From contig CAVXHI010000003.1 in the NCBI GenBank assembly GCA_963761655.1, positions 62,001-126,000 of the forward strand: a stretch of 64,000 nucleotides of DNA, in the 5' to 3' direction. A model generated the notes under the pieces. It did no database searches and had not been told where the DNA came from. It was given only the letters and a program-made list of their open reading frames with translations. The translations under genes were made by a program, and so were the position numbers. This document shows positions 31,555 to 41,209 of this stretch, piece by piece. The stretch is from RYN-122 sp963761655 (GTDB taxonomy: Bacteria; Actinomycetota; Actinomycetes; Mycobacteriales; SCTD01). How positions within the stretch are numbered: the stretch's first letter is position 1; each line of letters opens with the position of its first letter.

Positions 31555-32724
31555 GTGACCGGCCTGCTGCGTGCCTTCCGCGACGACGCCTCGGGCCAGG
31601 CCGTCGGGGCCGGGCTGTCCGCCGCGGTCGTCGGGTACGCGAGCTCCGTCGCCGTGGTCGTCGCCGGGCTGCAGGCGGCCGGGGCGTCCCGGGCGCAGGT
31701 CGGCGCGGGGCTCGTCGCCCTCGGGGTCGTCCTGGCCGTCGCGACCCTCGCCCTGTCCGTCCCCGGCCGGGTGCCCGTCGCCGTCGTGTGGAGCACCCCG
31801 GGGCTCGCCCTGCTGGCCGGCGGCGGCCCCTACGACGGCGGCTTCCCGGCGGTCGTCGGCGGCCTCGTGCTCTGCGGGCTGCTCGTCGTCCTGACCGGAC
31901 TGGTGCCGGCCCTCACCCGGCTGCTCTCGCGCCTGCCACCCGCGCTCACGTCCGCCGTCCTGGCCGGGGTCCTGCTGCCGTTCTGCCTCGCGCCGGCCCA
32001 GGCCGTGGGCGACCTGCCGGTCGAAGCGGGGGTGGTGGTCGTGGTGTGGCTGGCGGCCCTGCGCCTGGCCCCCGCGTGGTCCGCCCCGGCGGCGCTGCTC
32101 GCCCTCGTGGCCGTCGTCGTGGTGTCCGGCGACCTGCAGCTCCCCGCCGCGACGCTGCCCGCGGTGCACCCGCTGGTGCCGCACCTGACGCTGGCGTCGG
32201 TCACGCAGGTCGCCCTGCCGGTCTACCTCGTGACGATGGCCGGGCAGAACCTCGTCGGGCTGGCGGTCCTGCAGGCGAACGGGCACCGCCCGTCGGTCCG
32301 GCGGCTGCTCGTCGGCACCGGGCTGGCCTCGGCGGCGGCCGCCCCGTTCGGCGCCCCGACCGTGAACCTCGCCGCCATCACCGGCGCCCTGACGGCCGGC
32401 CCGTCCGCGCACCCCGAGCCGGAGCGCCGGTGGGTGGCCGCGGTGGCCGGGGGCGGGGCCTACCTGCTGCTCGCCCTGGTCGCCCCGCTCACGACGGCGC
32501 TGGTCACGCAGACCGACCCGCGGCTGGTCCGCACGGCGGCCGGCCTGGCGCTGCTGGCCTCCTTCGCCGCCGCCACCAGCGCCGCCCTGCAGGACGAGGC
32601 GACCCGGCTTCCCGCCGTCGTCACGCTGCTCGTCGCGGCGTCGGGGACGACGGCGGCCGGCCTGGGGTCGGCGCCCCTCGGGCTGCTGGCCGGACTGGTG
32701 CTCCTGCGGCTGCTCAGGCGCTGA
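31555..32724 (+). CDS. benE: BenE-family benzoate/H+ symporter-like transporter
   Basis: 389 residues with about eleven to twelve hydrophobic segments. Family-typical stretches include GAGLSAAVVGYASSVAVVVA at the N-terminus, WSTPGLALLA, and PVYLVTMAGQNLVGLAVLQA in the second half, with GAPTVNLAAITGAL. BenE proteins import benzoate, but no benzoate-degrading genes are in the window, so the substrate is open. GTG start at 31555, 26 bp from the divergent ArgA-like gene. The end overlaps the LPXTG-protein gene by 11 bp. Confidence 0.85.
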   Translation: MTGLLRAFRDDASGQAVGAGLSAAVVGYASSVAVVVAGLQAAGASRAQVGAGLVALGVVLAVATLALSVPGRVPVAVVWSTPGLALLAGGGPYDGGFPAVVGGLVLCGLLVVLTGLVPALTRLLSRLPPALTSAVLAGVLLPFCLAPAQAVGDLPVEAGVVVVVWLAALRLAPAWSAPAALLALVAVVVVSGDLQLPAATLPAVHPLVPHLTLASVTQVALPVYLVTMAGQNLVGLAVLQANGHRPSVRRLLVGTGLASAAAAPFGAPTVNLAAITGALTAGPSAHPEPERRWVAAVAGGGAYLLLALVAPLTTALVTQTDPRLVRTAAGLALLASFAAATSAALQDEATRLPAVVTLLVAASGTTAAGLGSAPLGLLAGLVLLRLLRR

Positions 32725-32974
32725 CCCGCCGCCGCACGACCAGCGCCGCCCCGACGACGACCAGCCCGGCCGCCGCCGCCCCGGCGGGGACCCCCGTGAG
32801 GGGCAGGCCGGCCGGCATCCCGCTCTGGCACATCAGGGGCACCTGCCCGTCGACCGGCGCGCACGGGTCCTCGGCCGGGGACGGCGACGGGGAGGGGGCG
32901 ACGAGGGCGAGCGCGGGCGCCGCCCCCAGGACGGGCAGGAGCAGGGCGGGCAGCAGGACGGCGGACGGGCGCAC
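32714..32974 (-). CDS. Small LPXTG-motif cell-wall-anchored protein
   Basis: Only 86 residues. Signal peptide (PSAVLLPALLLPVLGAAPALA), a mature part of about 33 residues rich in Pro/Ser with two cysteines (CAP, MCQ), then LPLTG (57-61), a hydrophobic helix and the basic tail RRRVSA: the complete sortase sorting signal. Sortase would cut between Thr60 and Gly61 and leave a very short peptide on the wall. GTG start at 32974 with GAGGAG five bases upstream, so it is likely translated. No sortase gene is in the window. Confidence 0.8.
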   Translation of the reverse strand: MRPSAVLLPALLLPVLGAAPALALVAPSPSPSPAEDPCAPVDGQVPLMCQSGMPAGLPLTGVPAGAAAAGLVVVGAALVVRRRVSA

Positions 32975-33084
32975 GAGGTCTCCTCGGGGACGGGGTGTGC
33001 GGGTGGGACGTCGCCCGCGGCCGGCCGGTTCCCCCGTCTGCCTGTCCGCCTGGCAGGCTGAGCCCCTCGGAGAGGAGAGCCACC

Positions 33085-33564
33085 GTGGCCAGCAAGGGCG
33101 AGAGCGCGTTCGAGAAGTTCCAGCAGGCGATCGGTCAGCCCGAGGGCACCGGCGAGTGGTTCGAGGTCGACCAGCAGCGGATCGACGCGTTCGCGGACAC
33201 GACGATCGACCAGCAGTTCATCCACGTCGACCCCGAGCTGTGCAAGACGCTGTCGCCGTGGGGCGTGCCGATCGCGCACGGCTTCCTGACGCTGTCCCTG
33301 CTCACGCACCTGTCCGGGTCGATCCCGCAGGACATGGGCCGTCTCGACGGCATCGTCATGGGCGTGAACTACGGGTTCGAGAAGGTCCGCTTCGTCAACC
33401 CGGTCAAGGTCGGCTCGAAGGTCCGGGCCAGCAGCGTGCTCACCGCCGTCGAGGCCAAGGACGCCAACACGCTGCAGGTGACCCGCACGTTCACCGTCGA
33501 GATCGAGGGCGAGACCAAGCCGGCGCTCGTCGCGGAGTGGATCACCCGGCTCGTCTACGGCTGA
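33085..33564 (+). CDS. MaoC-family (R)-specific enoyl-CoA hydratase-like protein
   Basis: 159 residues, one hot-dog fold. The hydratase catalytic Asp/His pair sits in FADTTIDQQFIHVDPE, followed by GVPIAHGFLTLSLLTHL, both standard for MaoC/NodN-like hydratases. GTG start at 33085 with AGAGGAGA seven bases upstream. Probably acts on acyl-CoA in fatty acid or polyhydroxyalkanoate metabolism. A strong hairpin directly after the stop separates it from the convergent GGDEF/EAL gene. Confidence 0.88.
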   Translation: MASKGESAFEKFQQAIGQPEGTGEWFEVDQQRIDAFADTTIDQQFIHVDPELCKTLSPWGVPIAHGFLTLSLLTHLSGSIPQDMGRLDGIVMGVNYGFEKVRFVNPVKVGSKVRASSVLTAVEAKDANTLQVTRTFTVEIEGETKPALVAEWITRLVYG

Positions 33565-33571
33565 GCCGGCC

Positions 33572-33607
33572 CGGACGGCGCCTCACCGCAGGGCGAGGCG
33601 CCGTCCG
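33572..33607. terminator. Perfect 13-bp stem terminator between convergent genes
   Basis: CGGACGGCGCCTC (33572-33584) and GAGGCGCCGTCCG (33595-33607) pair without mismatch around a 10-base loop. The stem begins 7 bp after the MaoC stop and includes the last codons and stop of the GGDEF/EAL gene, so it can serve both strands and constrains the C-terminal residues of that protein. No T tract. Confidence 0.75.
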
Positions 33608-35793
33608 AGGTCGACCTCGTCCGCGGGCAGCGGACGGCCCAGCAGGTACCCCTGCAGGTGCACCCCGGACGGCAGGGCGTCGCGCTGCTCCCGGGTCTCG
33701 ACGCCCTCCACCACGCAGCCCAGCCCGAGGTCCTCGGCCAGGCCGATGACGGCCCGCACGACGGTCGCGCAGGCGACGTCGTGCGGGAGCCCCGCGGTGA
33801 ACATGCGGTCGACCTTGAGCAGGTCGACGGGCAGCTGGGTGAGGTAGCGCAGGCTGGCGTAGCCGGTGCCGAAGTCGTCGATGGCGATCCGCACCCCGAG
33901 GCCGTGCAGGCGCTCGAGGGCGGCGAGGGTGCTCGGGCCGGCCTCGAGCAGGACGGTCTCGGTGAGCTCCAGCACGAGGTCCGCGGGGACCAGTCCGTGC
34001 CGGTCGAGGGCGTCGAGCACGGTGCCGGCGAACCCGGCGTCCTGCGCCTCCCGGGCCGACACGTTGACGGCCATCGTCAGCCGGTCGCGGCCGGTCGCCC
34101 GCCACGCGGCGAGCTGCCCGAGGGCGAGGTCCAGCACCCGCACCCCGAGCGTGCGCACCAGGTCGTCGACCTCCGCGACGGGGACGAACACGTCCGGCGG
34201 CACGGCGCGCCCCTGCTCGTCGCGCAGGCGGGCGAGCGCCTCGACGCCCACGACCTCGCCCGCGCCGTCGACCACCGGCTGGTAGGCCAGCGACAGGGTC
34301 GGCCAGGCACGCGGCCGGGGGACGACCGGCACCGGCTCGAGCGCCTGGCGCAGCACCCGCTCGACCCGCAGCCGCTCGGCGAGCTCGTCGCGCAGGCCCT
34401 GCTCGAACAGCTGCAGCCGGTCCTTGCCGAGAGCCTTCGCCCGGTACATGGCGGTGTCGGCGTCGGCGAGCAGCTGCTCGACGTCGAGCCCGTCCTCGGC
34501 GACGACGACGCCGCCGCTCGCCCGGACGAGGTGCCCGGTGCCGGCCACCTGCACGGGCACCTGGAGGGCGTCGGCGACCTCGAGCGCCCGCTCCAGCGCG
34601 TCGTCGACGGGCGGCAGCAGCACGACGAACTCGTCGCCGCCGAGCCGCGCCACGGTCCCGTCGGGCCCGACCGCCTCCAGCAGGCGGCGGGCGACCTCGC
34701 GCAGGACGGCGTCGCCGGCGGCGTGCCCGGCGTCGTCGTTGACCCGCTTGAAGCCGTCGAGGTCCAGGTAGACGAGCACGGGCGCCGGGGTCTCGCCGCG
34801 GTGCGCGGCGTCGACCGCCTGCTGCAGCCGGCGGGCCAGCAACGTCCGGTTCGGCAGGCCCGTCAGGGGGTCGTGCAGGGCGGCGTGGGCGAGCTGCTCC
34901 TCGGCGCGGACGACGTCGGTGATGTCGCGCACGACGCCGAGCACCTGGACGACCTCGCCGTCGGCGTCGCGCTGGAAGGGCGTGGCCCGGCGCTGCACCC
35001 AGACCTCGTGGCCGTCGGCGTGCCGGCACCGGTACCGCACCTGCACGACACCGCCGTCGGGGAGCTCGGCGGTGCGCCGGTCGGCGTCGTCGAGCAGGAC
35101 GACGTCGTCGGGGTGGACGTGCTGCGTGCGTCCCGCGCGGCCCAGGGCGACGGTGGCCTGCGGGTCCTGCCCGAGGACGGTGAGGATGCTGGGCGAGACG
35201 TACACGGGCGCCTGGGCACGCAGGTCGGTGACGACGACGACGTCGGGCGTGGCCGCGAGCACGGCGCCGTGCAGGGCGTTGACGTCCTGCGCCTCGAGCC
35301 GGGCGAGGACCAGGTCGGTGACGTCGACCTGCGCCCCGGTGATCCGGCGCGGGCGGCCGTCGCGGCCGAGCACGACCTCGACCGTGCTGCGCACGTGGCG
35401 CTGCTCCCCCGTGTCGACGCGGGTGATCCGGAACTCGACGTCGTGCCGGCCGCCGTGGGCCAGGCCGGCGTCGAAGGCGGCCCGGACGAAGGGCTGGTCC
35501 TCGGGGTGCAGGACGTCGCGGGCGAAGACCTCGGGGTCGTCCCGGAGCGGGCTGCCCGGGGCGACGCCCCACAGCGCGAAGAGCTCGTCGGTGAAGGCGA
35601 AGACCCTCGTCACGGGGTCGCAGGTGAAGCTGCCGAGGCCGGCCAGCACGGCCACCTCGGCCAGCACCGCCCGCTGCTCCTCGAGCCGGCGCACCAGCAG
35701 GGCGCGCTCGCGCGTGGCGGCGCGGGTGCGCGCGAGCAGCACGGCTCCGGCGACGAGCACGAGGACCCCGAGGACGTACGGCGCAGTGCTCAC
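33583..35793 (-). CDS. PAS-GGDEF-EAL cyclic-di-GMP turnover protein
   Basis: 736 residues. One N-terminal membrane segment (about 5-22), two PAS-like domains (around 50-170 and 185-300), then GGDEF with an intact active site RLGGDEFVVLL, and EAL with GVEALARLRDE, the metal/loop region AIDDFGTGYASLRYL and KVDRMF. Both diguanylate cyclase and phosphodiesterase activities are therefore possible. Start at GTG 35793; an ATG at 35829 would add 12 residues. No ribosome site decides. The 3' end lies inside a terminator stem. With the chemotaxis operon it points to a motile or surface-responsive lifestyle. Confidence 0.9.
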   Translation of the reverse strand: MSTAPYVLGVLVLVAGAVLLARTRAATRERALLVRRLEEQRAVLAEVAVLAGLGSFTCDPVTRVFAFTDELFALWGVAPGSPLRDDPEVFARDVLHPEDQPFVRAAFDAGLAHGGRHDVEFRITRVDTGEQRHVRSTVEVVLGRDGRPRRITGAQVDVTDLVLARLEAQDVNALHGAVLAATPDVVVVTDLRAQAPVYVSPSILTVLGQDPQATVALGRAGRTQHVHPDDVVLLDDADRRTAELPDGGVVQVRYRCRHADGHEVWVQRRATPFQRDADGEVVQVLGVVRDITDVVRAEEQLAHAALHDPLTGLPNRTLLARRLQQAVDAAHRGETPAPVLVYLDLDGFKRVNDDAGHAAGDAVLREVARRLLEAVGPDGTVARLGGDEFVVLLPPVDDALERALEVADALQVPVQVAGTGHLVRASGGVVVAEDGLDVEQLLADADTAMYRAKALGKDRLQLFEQGLRDELAERLRVERVLRQALEPVPVVPRPRAWPTLSLAYQPVVDGAGEVVGVEALARLRDEQGRAVPPDVFVPVAEVDDLVRTLGVRVLDLALGQLAAWRATGRDRLTMAVNVSAREAQDAGFAGTVLDALDRHGLVPADLVLELTETVLLEAGPSTLAALERLHGLGVRIAIDDFGTGYASLRYLTQLPVDLLKVDRMFTAGLPHDVACATVVRAVIGLAEDLGLGCVVEGVETREQRDALPSGVHLQGYLLGRPLPADEVDLGRRLALR

Positions 35794-35896
35794 CCGAGGA
35801 GTCTCGTCCGGGACGGGCCGCCGGCACATGGCCCGGGGGGCACAGCCCGGCTGGTCACAGGGGACGGGGCCGTCTGGCCCAGTACCGTCGGGCCCT

Positions 35897-36580
35897 GTGG
35901 AGGTCCCGGAGCAGCACCTGGCGTCCTGGCTCGGCGGCTGGCCGCCCCGGCTGCCGGTGCACGTCGTCGTCGACCCCACCCCCGACGACCCTGCCTGGGA
36001 CGGCTCGCCCCGCGGGGTCGCCGGCGTCGTCGACCCCGACGGCCGCTGCGTGGTCCGCGTCCCGGCCGACGTCGCCGGCCGCCTGCCCGACCCGCTGCCC
36101 GACGTCGCCGCCCTGCTCGAGGCCCTGCCCGGCGCCGTCGGCCGCCCGGGGACGGCCGGGACCGGGACGCTGCGGTGGGCGCAGGACGTCCCGTCCGAGG
36201 AGCAGCTGCCCGACGCCGGCGTCTGGCTGCCCGCCACCCTCGCCGACGACGCCGACCCGCGGGTGCCGCCGTGGCTGCGCCCGTTCGGCGGGGACGTCCT
36301 CGTCGCCCTCGACGACGACGGCCGGTACCTCGCCGGGGTCGGCCTCAAGCGGCACGCGGACGACGGCCGGGAGATCGCGGTCGTCACCGACGAGCGCGCC
36401 CGCGGCAAGGGCCTGGCCCGCCGGCTCGTGGCGCAGGCCGCCCGCGCGGTGCTGGCGGAGGGCCGTGCGGTCGTCTACCTGCACGCCCCCGGCAACGAGG
36501 CGTCCGCGCGGGTCGCCCGGGCCAGCGGCTTCCCCGACACCGGCTGGCAGGTCCTCGGCTTCTGGGAGGGCCGGCCCTAG
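35897..36580 (+). CDS. GNAT-family N-acetyltransferase
   Basis: 227 residues. The GNAT core is in the C-terminal half: YLAGVGLKRHADDGREIAVV, then the acetyl-CoA loop DERARGKGLARRLVAQAARA and VYLHAPGNEASARVARASGF. The N-terminal 120 residues are a variable Pro/Asp-rich part with no family hit that I can name. GTG start at 35897, 104 bp from the divergent GGDEF/EAL start. Substrate unknown. Tail overlaps pdxY by 4 bp on the other strand. Confidence 0.82.
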   Translation: MEVPEQHLASWLGGWPPRLPVHVVVDPTPDDPAWDGSPRGVAGVVDPDGRCVVRVPADVAGRLPDPLPDVAALLEALPGAVGRPGTAGTGTLRWAQDVPSEEQLPDAGVWLPATLADDADPRVPPWLRPFGGDVLVALDDDGRYLAGVGLKRHADDGREIAVVTDERARGKGLARRLVAQAARAVLAEGRAVVYLHAPGNEASARVARASGFPDTGWQVLGFWEGRP

Positions 36581-37425
36581 ACCTCCGCGGCCTCGAACAC
36601 GGTCGTCGGGGCCACCAGCTCCTCCTGCGCCGCGACGAGCAGCAGCTCGCGCGACCCGGCCTCCTGCGTGCGCCGCAGCACCCCGAACACCGACGACGCC
36701 GCGGCGCCGAGGGCCTGGACGGGGTCCCGGGTCCGCAGCCAGTGGGCGAGGAACAGGGCCGCGACGGCGTCGCCCGCGCCGTTGACCGACACGGCGAGCT
36801 CCGGCGTCCGGACCCGGGCGTGCCGGCCGTCCTGCGAGACCAGCAGGTCCAGCGAGCCGGCCGGGGTGTCGTCCGCGACCAGCGACGTCGTCAGCACGGT
36901 CCGCGGCCCGCACGCCTGCACCCGGGCGACGGCGTCCTTCACCTCCTGCAGCGTCCGGGTGGTGGTCCCGGCGAGCAGGTCGAGCTCGAAGTGGTTCGGG
37001 GTGACGAGGTCGGCGGCCGGGACCGCGACGTCACGGACCAGCTCCGGGACGCCGGGCCGCACGAACACGCCCCGCCCGACGTCGCCCATCACGGGGTCGC
37101 AGCAGTAGACGGCGTCCGGGTTCGCCTCCTTGACCCGGGCCACCGCCCCCACGACGGCGTGCCCGACGTCGGCCGAGCCCAGGTAGCCGGACAGGACGGC
37201 GTCGCAGCCGCCGAGGACACCGCGGTCGGCGACGCCCTCGACCAGCTCGTCGACCGAGGTGCCGTCGTAGACCCGGCCGCGCCACTGCCCGTAGCCCGTG
37301 TGGTTCGAGAACTGCACGGTGTGGACCGGCCAGGCCTCGATACCGAGGCGCTGGAGGCAGAACACGGCGGAGGCGTTGCCGACGTGGCCGTAGGCGACGT
37401 GCGACTGCACGGTCAGGACGTTCAC
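36577..37425 (-). CDS. pdxY: Pyridoxal kinase PdxY
   Basis: 282 residues, ribokinase-like fold, phosphorylates pyridoxal in the vitamin B6 salvage route. Recognisable: [19 protein letters not shown] at the N-terminus, [43 protein letters not shown] and the catalytic [16 protein letters not shown] with Asp as base. GTG start at 37425. Divergent from aroA with 22 bp between the starts. Confidence 0.93.
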   Translation of the reverse strand: MNVLTVQSHVAYGHVGNASAVFCLQRLGIEAWPVHTVQFSNHTGYGQWRGRVYDGTSVDELVEGVADRGVLGGCDAVLSGYLGSADVGHAVVGAVARVKEANPDAVYCCDPVMGDVGRGVFVRPGVPELVRDVAVPAADLVTPNHFELDLLAGTTTRTLQEVKDAVARVQACGPRTVLTTSLVADDTPAGSLDLLVSQDGRHARVRTPELAVSVNGAGDAVAALFLAHWLRTRDPVQALGAAASSVFGVLRRTQEAGSRELLLVAAQEELVAPTTVFEAAEV

Positions 37426-37447
37426 GCCCCCTGCCTACCCTGAGCCC

Positions 37448-38710
37448 ATGTGCGCTCTCGAGGTCCGCCCGCTCGCGCGGCCCCCGCACGCCTCGCTCCG
37501 CCCGCCCGGCAGCAAGAGCCTCACCAACCGCGCGCTGCTCTGCGCGGCGCTCGCCGACGGGACGTCCACGCTGACCGGCGTCCTGCTGGCCGACGACACC
37601 CGGGCCATGCTCGGCGCCGTCGAGGCCCTCGGCGCGGACGTGCGGCTCGACGGCACCACGTGCACGGTCCGGGGCACCGACCCGCGCCGGCTGACGACGT
37701 CGGTGACGGTGCACGCCCGCCAGTCGGGCACGACCTCGCGCTTCCTGCTGCCCGCCCTCGCCCTGTCGCCGGTGCCCGCCCGGCTCGACGGCGCCGAGCA
37801 GCTGCGGGCCCGGCCGTTCGGCCCGCAGGTCGACGCCCTGCGCACACTCGGGGCGACCGTCGTCGAGGAGGAGGGCGCGGGCCGGCTCCCCCTCACCGTG
37901 TCCGGGCCGCTGCGCGGCGGGACCGTCTCCCTGCCCGGCCACCTGTCGAGCCAGTTCCTGTCCGGGCTGCTGCTCGCCGGTCCGCTCGTGCCGGGCGGCC
38001 TGCGGGTCGACCTCACCAGCGCCCCCGTGTCGCTGCCCTACCTCGAGATGACCCGCGCGGTCATGGCCGCGTTCGGCTGCCCGACCGGCGACGACTGGTC
38101 CGTCCCCGAGGGCACGTACACGGCGACGGCGTACGACGTCGAGCCCGACGCCAGCGCCGCCTCCTACCTGTGGGGCGCGGCCGCGGTGACGGGCGGCACG
38201 GTCACGGTCGAGGGCCTCGGCAGCAGCAGCACGCAGGGCGACGTCGCCTTCGTGGACCTGCTCGCCCGCATGGGCGCCGAGGTCGTGCAGACCGCGACGT
38301 CGACCACCGTCCGCGGCACCGGGGTGCTGCACGGGATCGACGTCGACATGCGCGACGTGTCCGACACCGCGCAGACCCTCGCGACCGTCGCCGTCTTCGC
38401 CGACTCCCCCACCCGCATCACCGGCATCGGCTTCATCCGGGCCAAGGAGACCGACCGCATCGCGGCCATGGTCACCGAGCTGCGCCGTGCCGGGATCGAC
38501 GCCGCCGAGGACGACGACGGCCTGACCGTCGTCCCCGGCACGCCCGCTCCGACGACGTTCGCCACCTACGACGACCACCGGACGGCGATGAGCCTGGCGC
38601 TGCTCGGCCTGCGGGTGCCCGGGGTGCGGATCGCCGACCCGGGGTGCGTCGCGAAGACCTACCCGGGGTTCTGGGACGACCTCGAGCGCCTGCGTCAGGT
38701 GCCGCAGTAG
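37448..38710 (+). CDS. aroA: 3-phosphoshikimate 1-carboxyvinyltransferase (EPSP synthase)
   Basis: Sixth step of the shikimate pathway. 420 residues, the normal length. PEP/S3P-binding [13 protein letters not shown] (Lys23), [14 protein letters not shown] in place of the more usual NAGTA loop, SSQFLSGLL, catalytic Asp in [13 protein letters not shown] and the RAKETDR motif. ATG start at 37448. No other shikimate genes are adjacent. The 3' end overlaps selO by 16 bp tail to tail. The variant loop is seen in actinobacterial enzymes, so I take it as normal. Confidence 0.95.
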   Translation: MCALEVRPLARPPHASLRPPGSKSLTNRALLCAALADGTSTLTGVLLADDTRAMLGAVEALGADVRLDGTTCTVRGTDPRRLTTSVTVHARQSGTTSRFLLPALALSPVPARLDGAEQLRARPFGPQVDALRTLGATVVEEEGAGRLPLTVSGPLRGGTVSLPGHLSSQFLSGLLLAGPLVPGGLRVDLTSAPVSLPYLEMTRAVMAAFGCPTGDDWSVPEGTYTATAYDVEPDASAASYLWGAAAVTGGTVTVEGLGSSSTQGDVAFVDLLARMGAEVVQTATSTTVRGTGVLHGIDVDMRDVSDTAQTLATVAVFADSPTRITGIGFIRAKETDRIAAMVTELRRAGIDAAEDDDGLTVVPGTPAPTTFATYDDHRTAMSLALLGLRVPGVRIADPGCVAKTYPGFWDDLERLRQVPQ

Positions 38711-40126
38711 GTGACGTACGGGTCCTGCGGGCCGGGCTCGGCGTAGCGCTCGAGGCCGGGGCGCTCGGTGTACGGGTCCTGCACGGCCTCCAGCAGCCGC
38801 TGCAGCGGCGCGAGGTCGCCGTCGGTACCGGCCGCGAGCGCCTCCTCGACGAGGTGGTTGCGCGGCACGTAGACGGGGTTGGTCCGGTCCATGGCGTCGG
38901 CGTCGGGGGCGAGCGCCCGCCAGCGGTCGAGCCAGGCGTCGATGCCGGCGAGGTCGAGGAACAGGCTGCGGGCCGGCTCGGCGTCGCCCCGGGCGGCGGA
39001 CGACAGCCGCCGGAACAGCGAGGTCAGGTCGACCCGGTCGGTCTGCATCAGGGCGAGCAGGTCCTGGGCCAGCGGGTCGTCCGCGAGAGCGAGCCCCAGC
39101 TTGCAGCGCATCCCGTCCGACCACGTCGCGCGGTAGACCACGGCGAACGTGTCCAGCGCCGCGACCGCGAGGGCGATCGCGGCGTCCTGGTCGTCGTCGA
39201 GCAGGGGCAGCAGGGTCTCGGCGAACCGGGCGAGGTCCCACTGCACGAGCGCCGGCTGGTTGCCGTAGGCGTACCGGCCCTGCTCGTCGATGGAGCTGAA
39301 GACGGTGGCGGGGTCGTAGGCGTCGAGGAAGGCGCAGGGGCCGTAGTCGATGGTCTCCCCGGACACCGTGACGTTGTCGGTGTTGAGCACACCGTGGACG
39401 AACCCGACGAGCATCCACTGCGCGACCAGCCGCGCCTGCGCCGCGACGACGGCCTCCAGCAGGGCCCGGTACGGGTGCTCCGCGGACGCCGCGGACGGGT
39501 GGTGCCGCGCGACGGCGACGTCGGCCAGGCGGCGGAGCAGACCGGTCTCCTCGCGGGCGGCGACGTACTGGAAGCTCCCGACCCGCAGGTGGCTGGACGC
39601 CGACGCGCACCAGCACGGCGCCGGGCTGCAGGCCCTCCCGCCGGACCTCGCGCCCGGTCGCGACGACGGCGAGCGACCGCGTCGTGGGGATGCCGAGGGC
39701 GTGCATCGCCTCGCTGACCACGTGCTCGCGCAGCATGGGTCCGACCACCGCGTAGCCGTCGCCGCCGCGGGAGAACGGCGTGCGGCCGGAGCCCTTCAGG
39801 TGCAGGTCGCGCAGCCGTCCCTCGGGATCGGTCAGCTCGCCGAGCAGCAGCGCCCGCCCGTCGCCCAGCCGCGCGTTGAAGCCGCCGAACTGGTGTCCGG
39901 CGTAGGCCTGCGCCACCGGCCGCGCGCCCTCGGGGAGGTCGAGCCCGAGCAGGGCGCGGACGCCGTCGGGGGTGGTCAGCTGCGCCGGGTCGAGGCCCAG
40001 CTGGAGGGCCAGGACCTCGTTGAGCACCAGAAGGCGCGGCGCCGGGGCCTCGGCCGCCCGCCACGGGACCGTGAGCTCCTCCAGCTCGGTCGCGAAGCGG
40101 GACGAGAGCACCAGGGGGGACGTCAC
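38695..40126 (-). pseudogene. selO: SelO/YdiU-family protein (protein adenylyltransferase), frameshifted
   Basis: About 476 residues once corrected, typical of SelO, a pseudokinase-fold enzyme that AMPylates proteins. GTG 40126 start; the N-terminal half has [40 protein letters not shown] and [15 protein letters not shown]. At 39600-39601 one extra base shifts the frame. Without it the chain reads [16 protein letters not shown] and continues to [20 protein letters not shown] with the metal-binding Asn/Asp, then [17 protein letters not shown] and the C-terminal YVTYCGT. The C-terminal Cys is where other SelO proteins carry Sec or Cys. Probably a sequencing indel. Confidence 0.88.
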
Positions 40127-40216
40127 CTGGGCCAGAACGCCCGGCCGGCGAGGCCTCTTCCGGGTCGCGGACGCTCGGCCCGCGGACGACCGGGCCCGCC
40201 CTCGTAGCCTCCCCTC

Positions 40217-41200
40217 GTGGACACCAGGTGGGGCGTGCTCGGGCCCGGACGGATCGCCGAGAAGGTCGTGCAGGACGTCGGCCACGTGGAGGGCGCGTCC
40301 GTCGTCGCCGTCGGGTCCCGGTCGCTGTCGAGGGCGCAGGACTTCGCCGGACGCCACGGCGTCGCGCGCGCCCACGGCTCCTACGCCGACCTGCTCGCCG
40401 ACCCCGAGGTCGACGTCGTGTACGTCGCGACGCCGCACGCCCAGCACGCGGCGCACGCCCGGGCCGCGGTCGAGGCCGGCAAGGCGGTGCTCCTGGAGAA
40501 GTCCTTCACGGCCACCTACGACGGTGCGGTCGGCGTCGTCGACCTGGCCCGGGAGCGCGGCGTCTTCGTCATGGAGGCCATGTGGACCCGCTTCCAGCCG
40601 GCCGTCGTCGCCCTGCGCGAGCTGGTCGCGGACGGGGCGGTCGGGGAGGTGCGGTCGGTGCAGGCCGACCTCGGGGTGCAGCGCGCGTTCGACCCGGAGG
40701 ACCGGCTGTTCTCCCTCGCGCTCGGGGGCGGGGCCCTGCTCGACCTCGGCGTCTACGTCGTGAGCTTCGCGCAGATGCTCCTCGGCACGCCCGACACCGT
40801 GACCGCCTCCGGGTCGCTGTTCCCGACCGGCGTCGACGCCGAGGCCGGGCTGCTGCTCGGGTACGCCGACGGCCGGGCCGCCACCCTCACGACGTCGCTG
40901 CGGTGCGGTCTGCCCGGGCAGGCACGCGTGTTCGGCACGGCCGGCTGGATCGACGTCCTGCCGCGCTTCCACCACCCGCAGACGATCGTCCTGCACCGCG
41001 TCGGCGCCGACCCCGAGACGATCACCCGGCAGCAGCTCGGCGGCGGGTACGCGCACGAGCTGGCCGAGGTGACGGAGTGCCTGCGGGACGGCCGGACCGA
41101 GAGCGCGGTCATGCCGCTGCAGGACTCGCTCGACGTGCAGTCCGTGCTGCAGCAGGCGGCCGACCAGCTCGGCGTCCGGCACGCCGAGGCCGAGCAGTAG
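40217..41200 (+). CDS. Gfo/Idh/MocA-family NAD(P)-dependent oxidoreductase
   Basis: 327 residues. Rossmann motif [16 protein letters not shown] (about 6-21), the family EKS motif in [26 protein letters not shown] and [16 protein letters not shown]. These match the dihydrodiol dehydrogenase-like branch acting on sugars, inositols or diols; the substrate is not determinable. GTG start at 40217. Divergent from selO across a 90-bp gap and convergent with the phosphoesterase gene. Confidence 0.9.
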   Translation: MDTRWGVLGPGRIAEKVVQDVGHVEGASVVAVGSRSLSRAQDFAGRHGVARAHGSYADLLADPEVDVVYVATPHAQHAAHARAAVEAGKAVLLEKSFTATYDGAVGVVDLARERGVFVMEAMWTRFQPAVVALRELVADGAVGEVRSVQADLGVQRAFDPEDRLFSLALGGGALLDLGVYVVSFAQMLLGTPDTVTASGSLFPTGVDAEAGLLLGYADGRAATLTTSLRCGLPGQARVFGTAGWIDVLPRFHHPQTIVLHRVGADPETITRQQLGGGYAHELAEVTECLRDGRTESAVMPLQDSLDVQSVLQQAADQLGVRHAEAEQ

Positions 41201-41209
41201 AGGCGGAGG

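Noticed and set aside
37740..37780. Variant SGTTSRF loop of AroA as sign of an unusual EPSP synthase
   Set aside because: The loop replaces NAGTA in many actinobacterial enzymes as far as I recall, and the other catalytic residues are all present.
37031..41182. A 1383-codon minus-strand frame
   Set aside because: Only its part from 40126 down to about 39600 is real (SelO N-terminus); the rest is antisense to aroA and to the Gfo/Idh/MocA gene.
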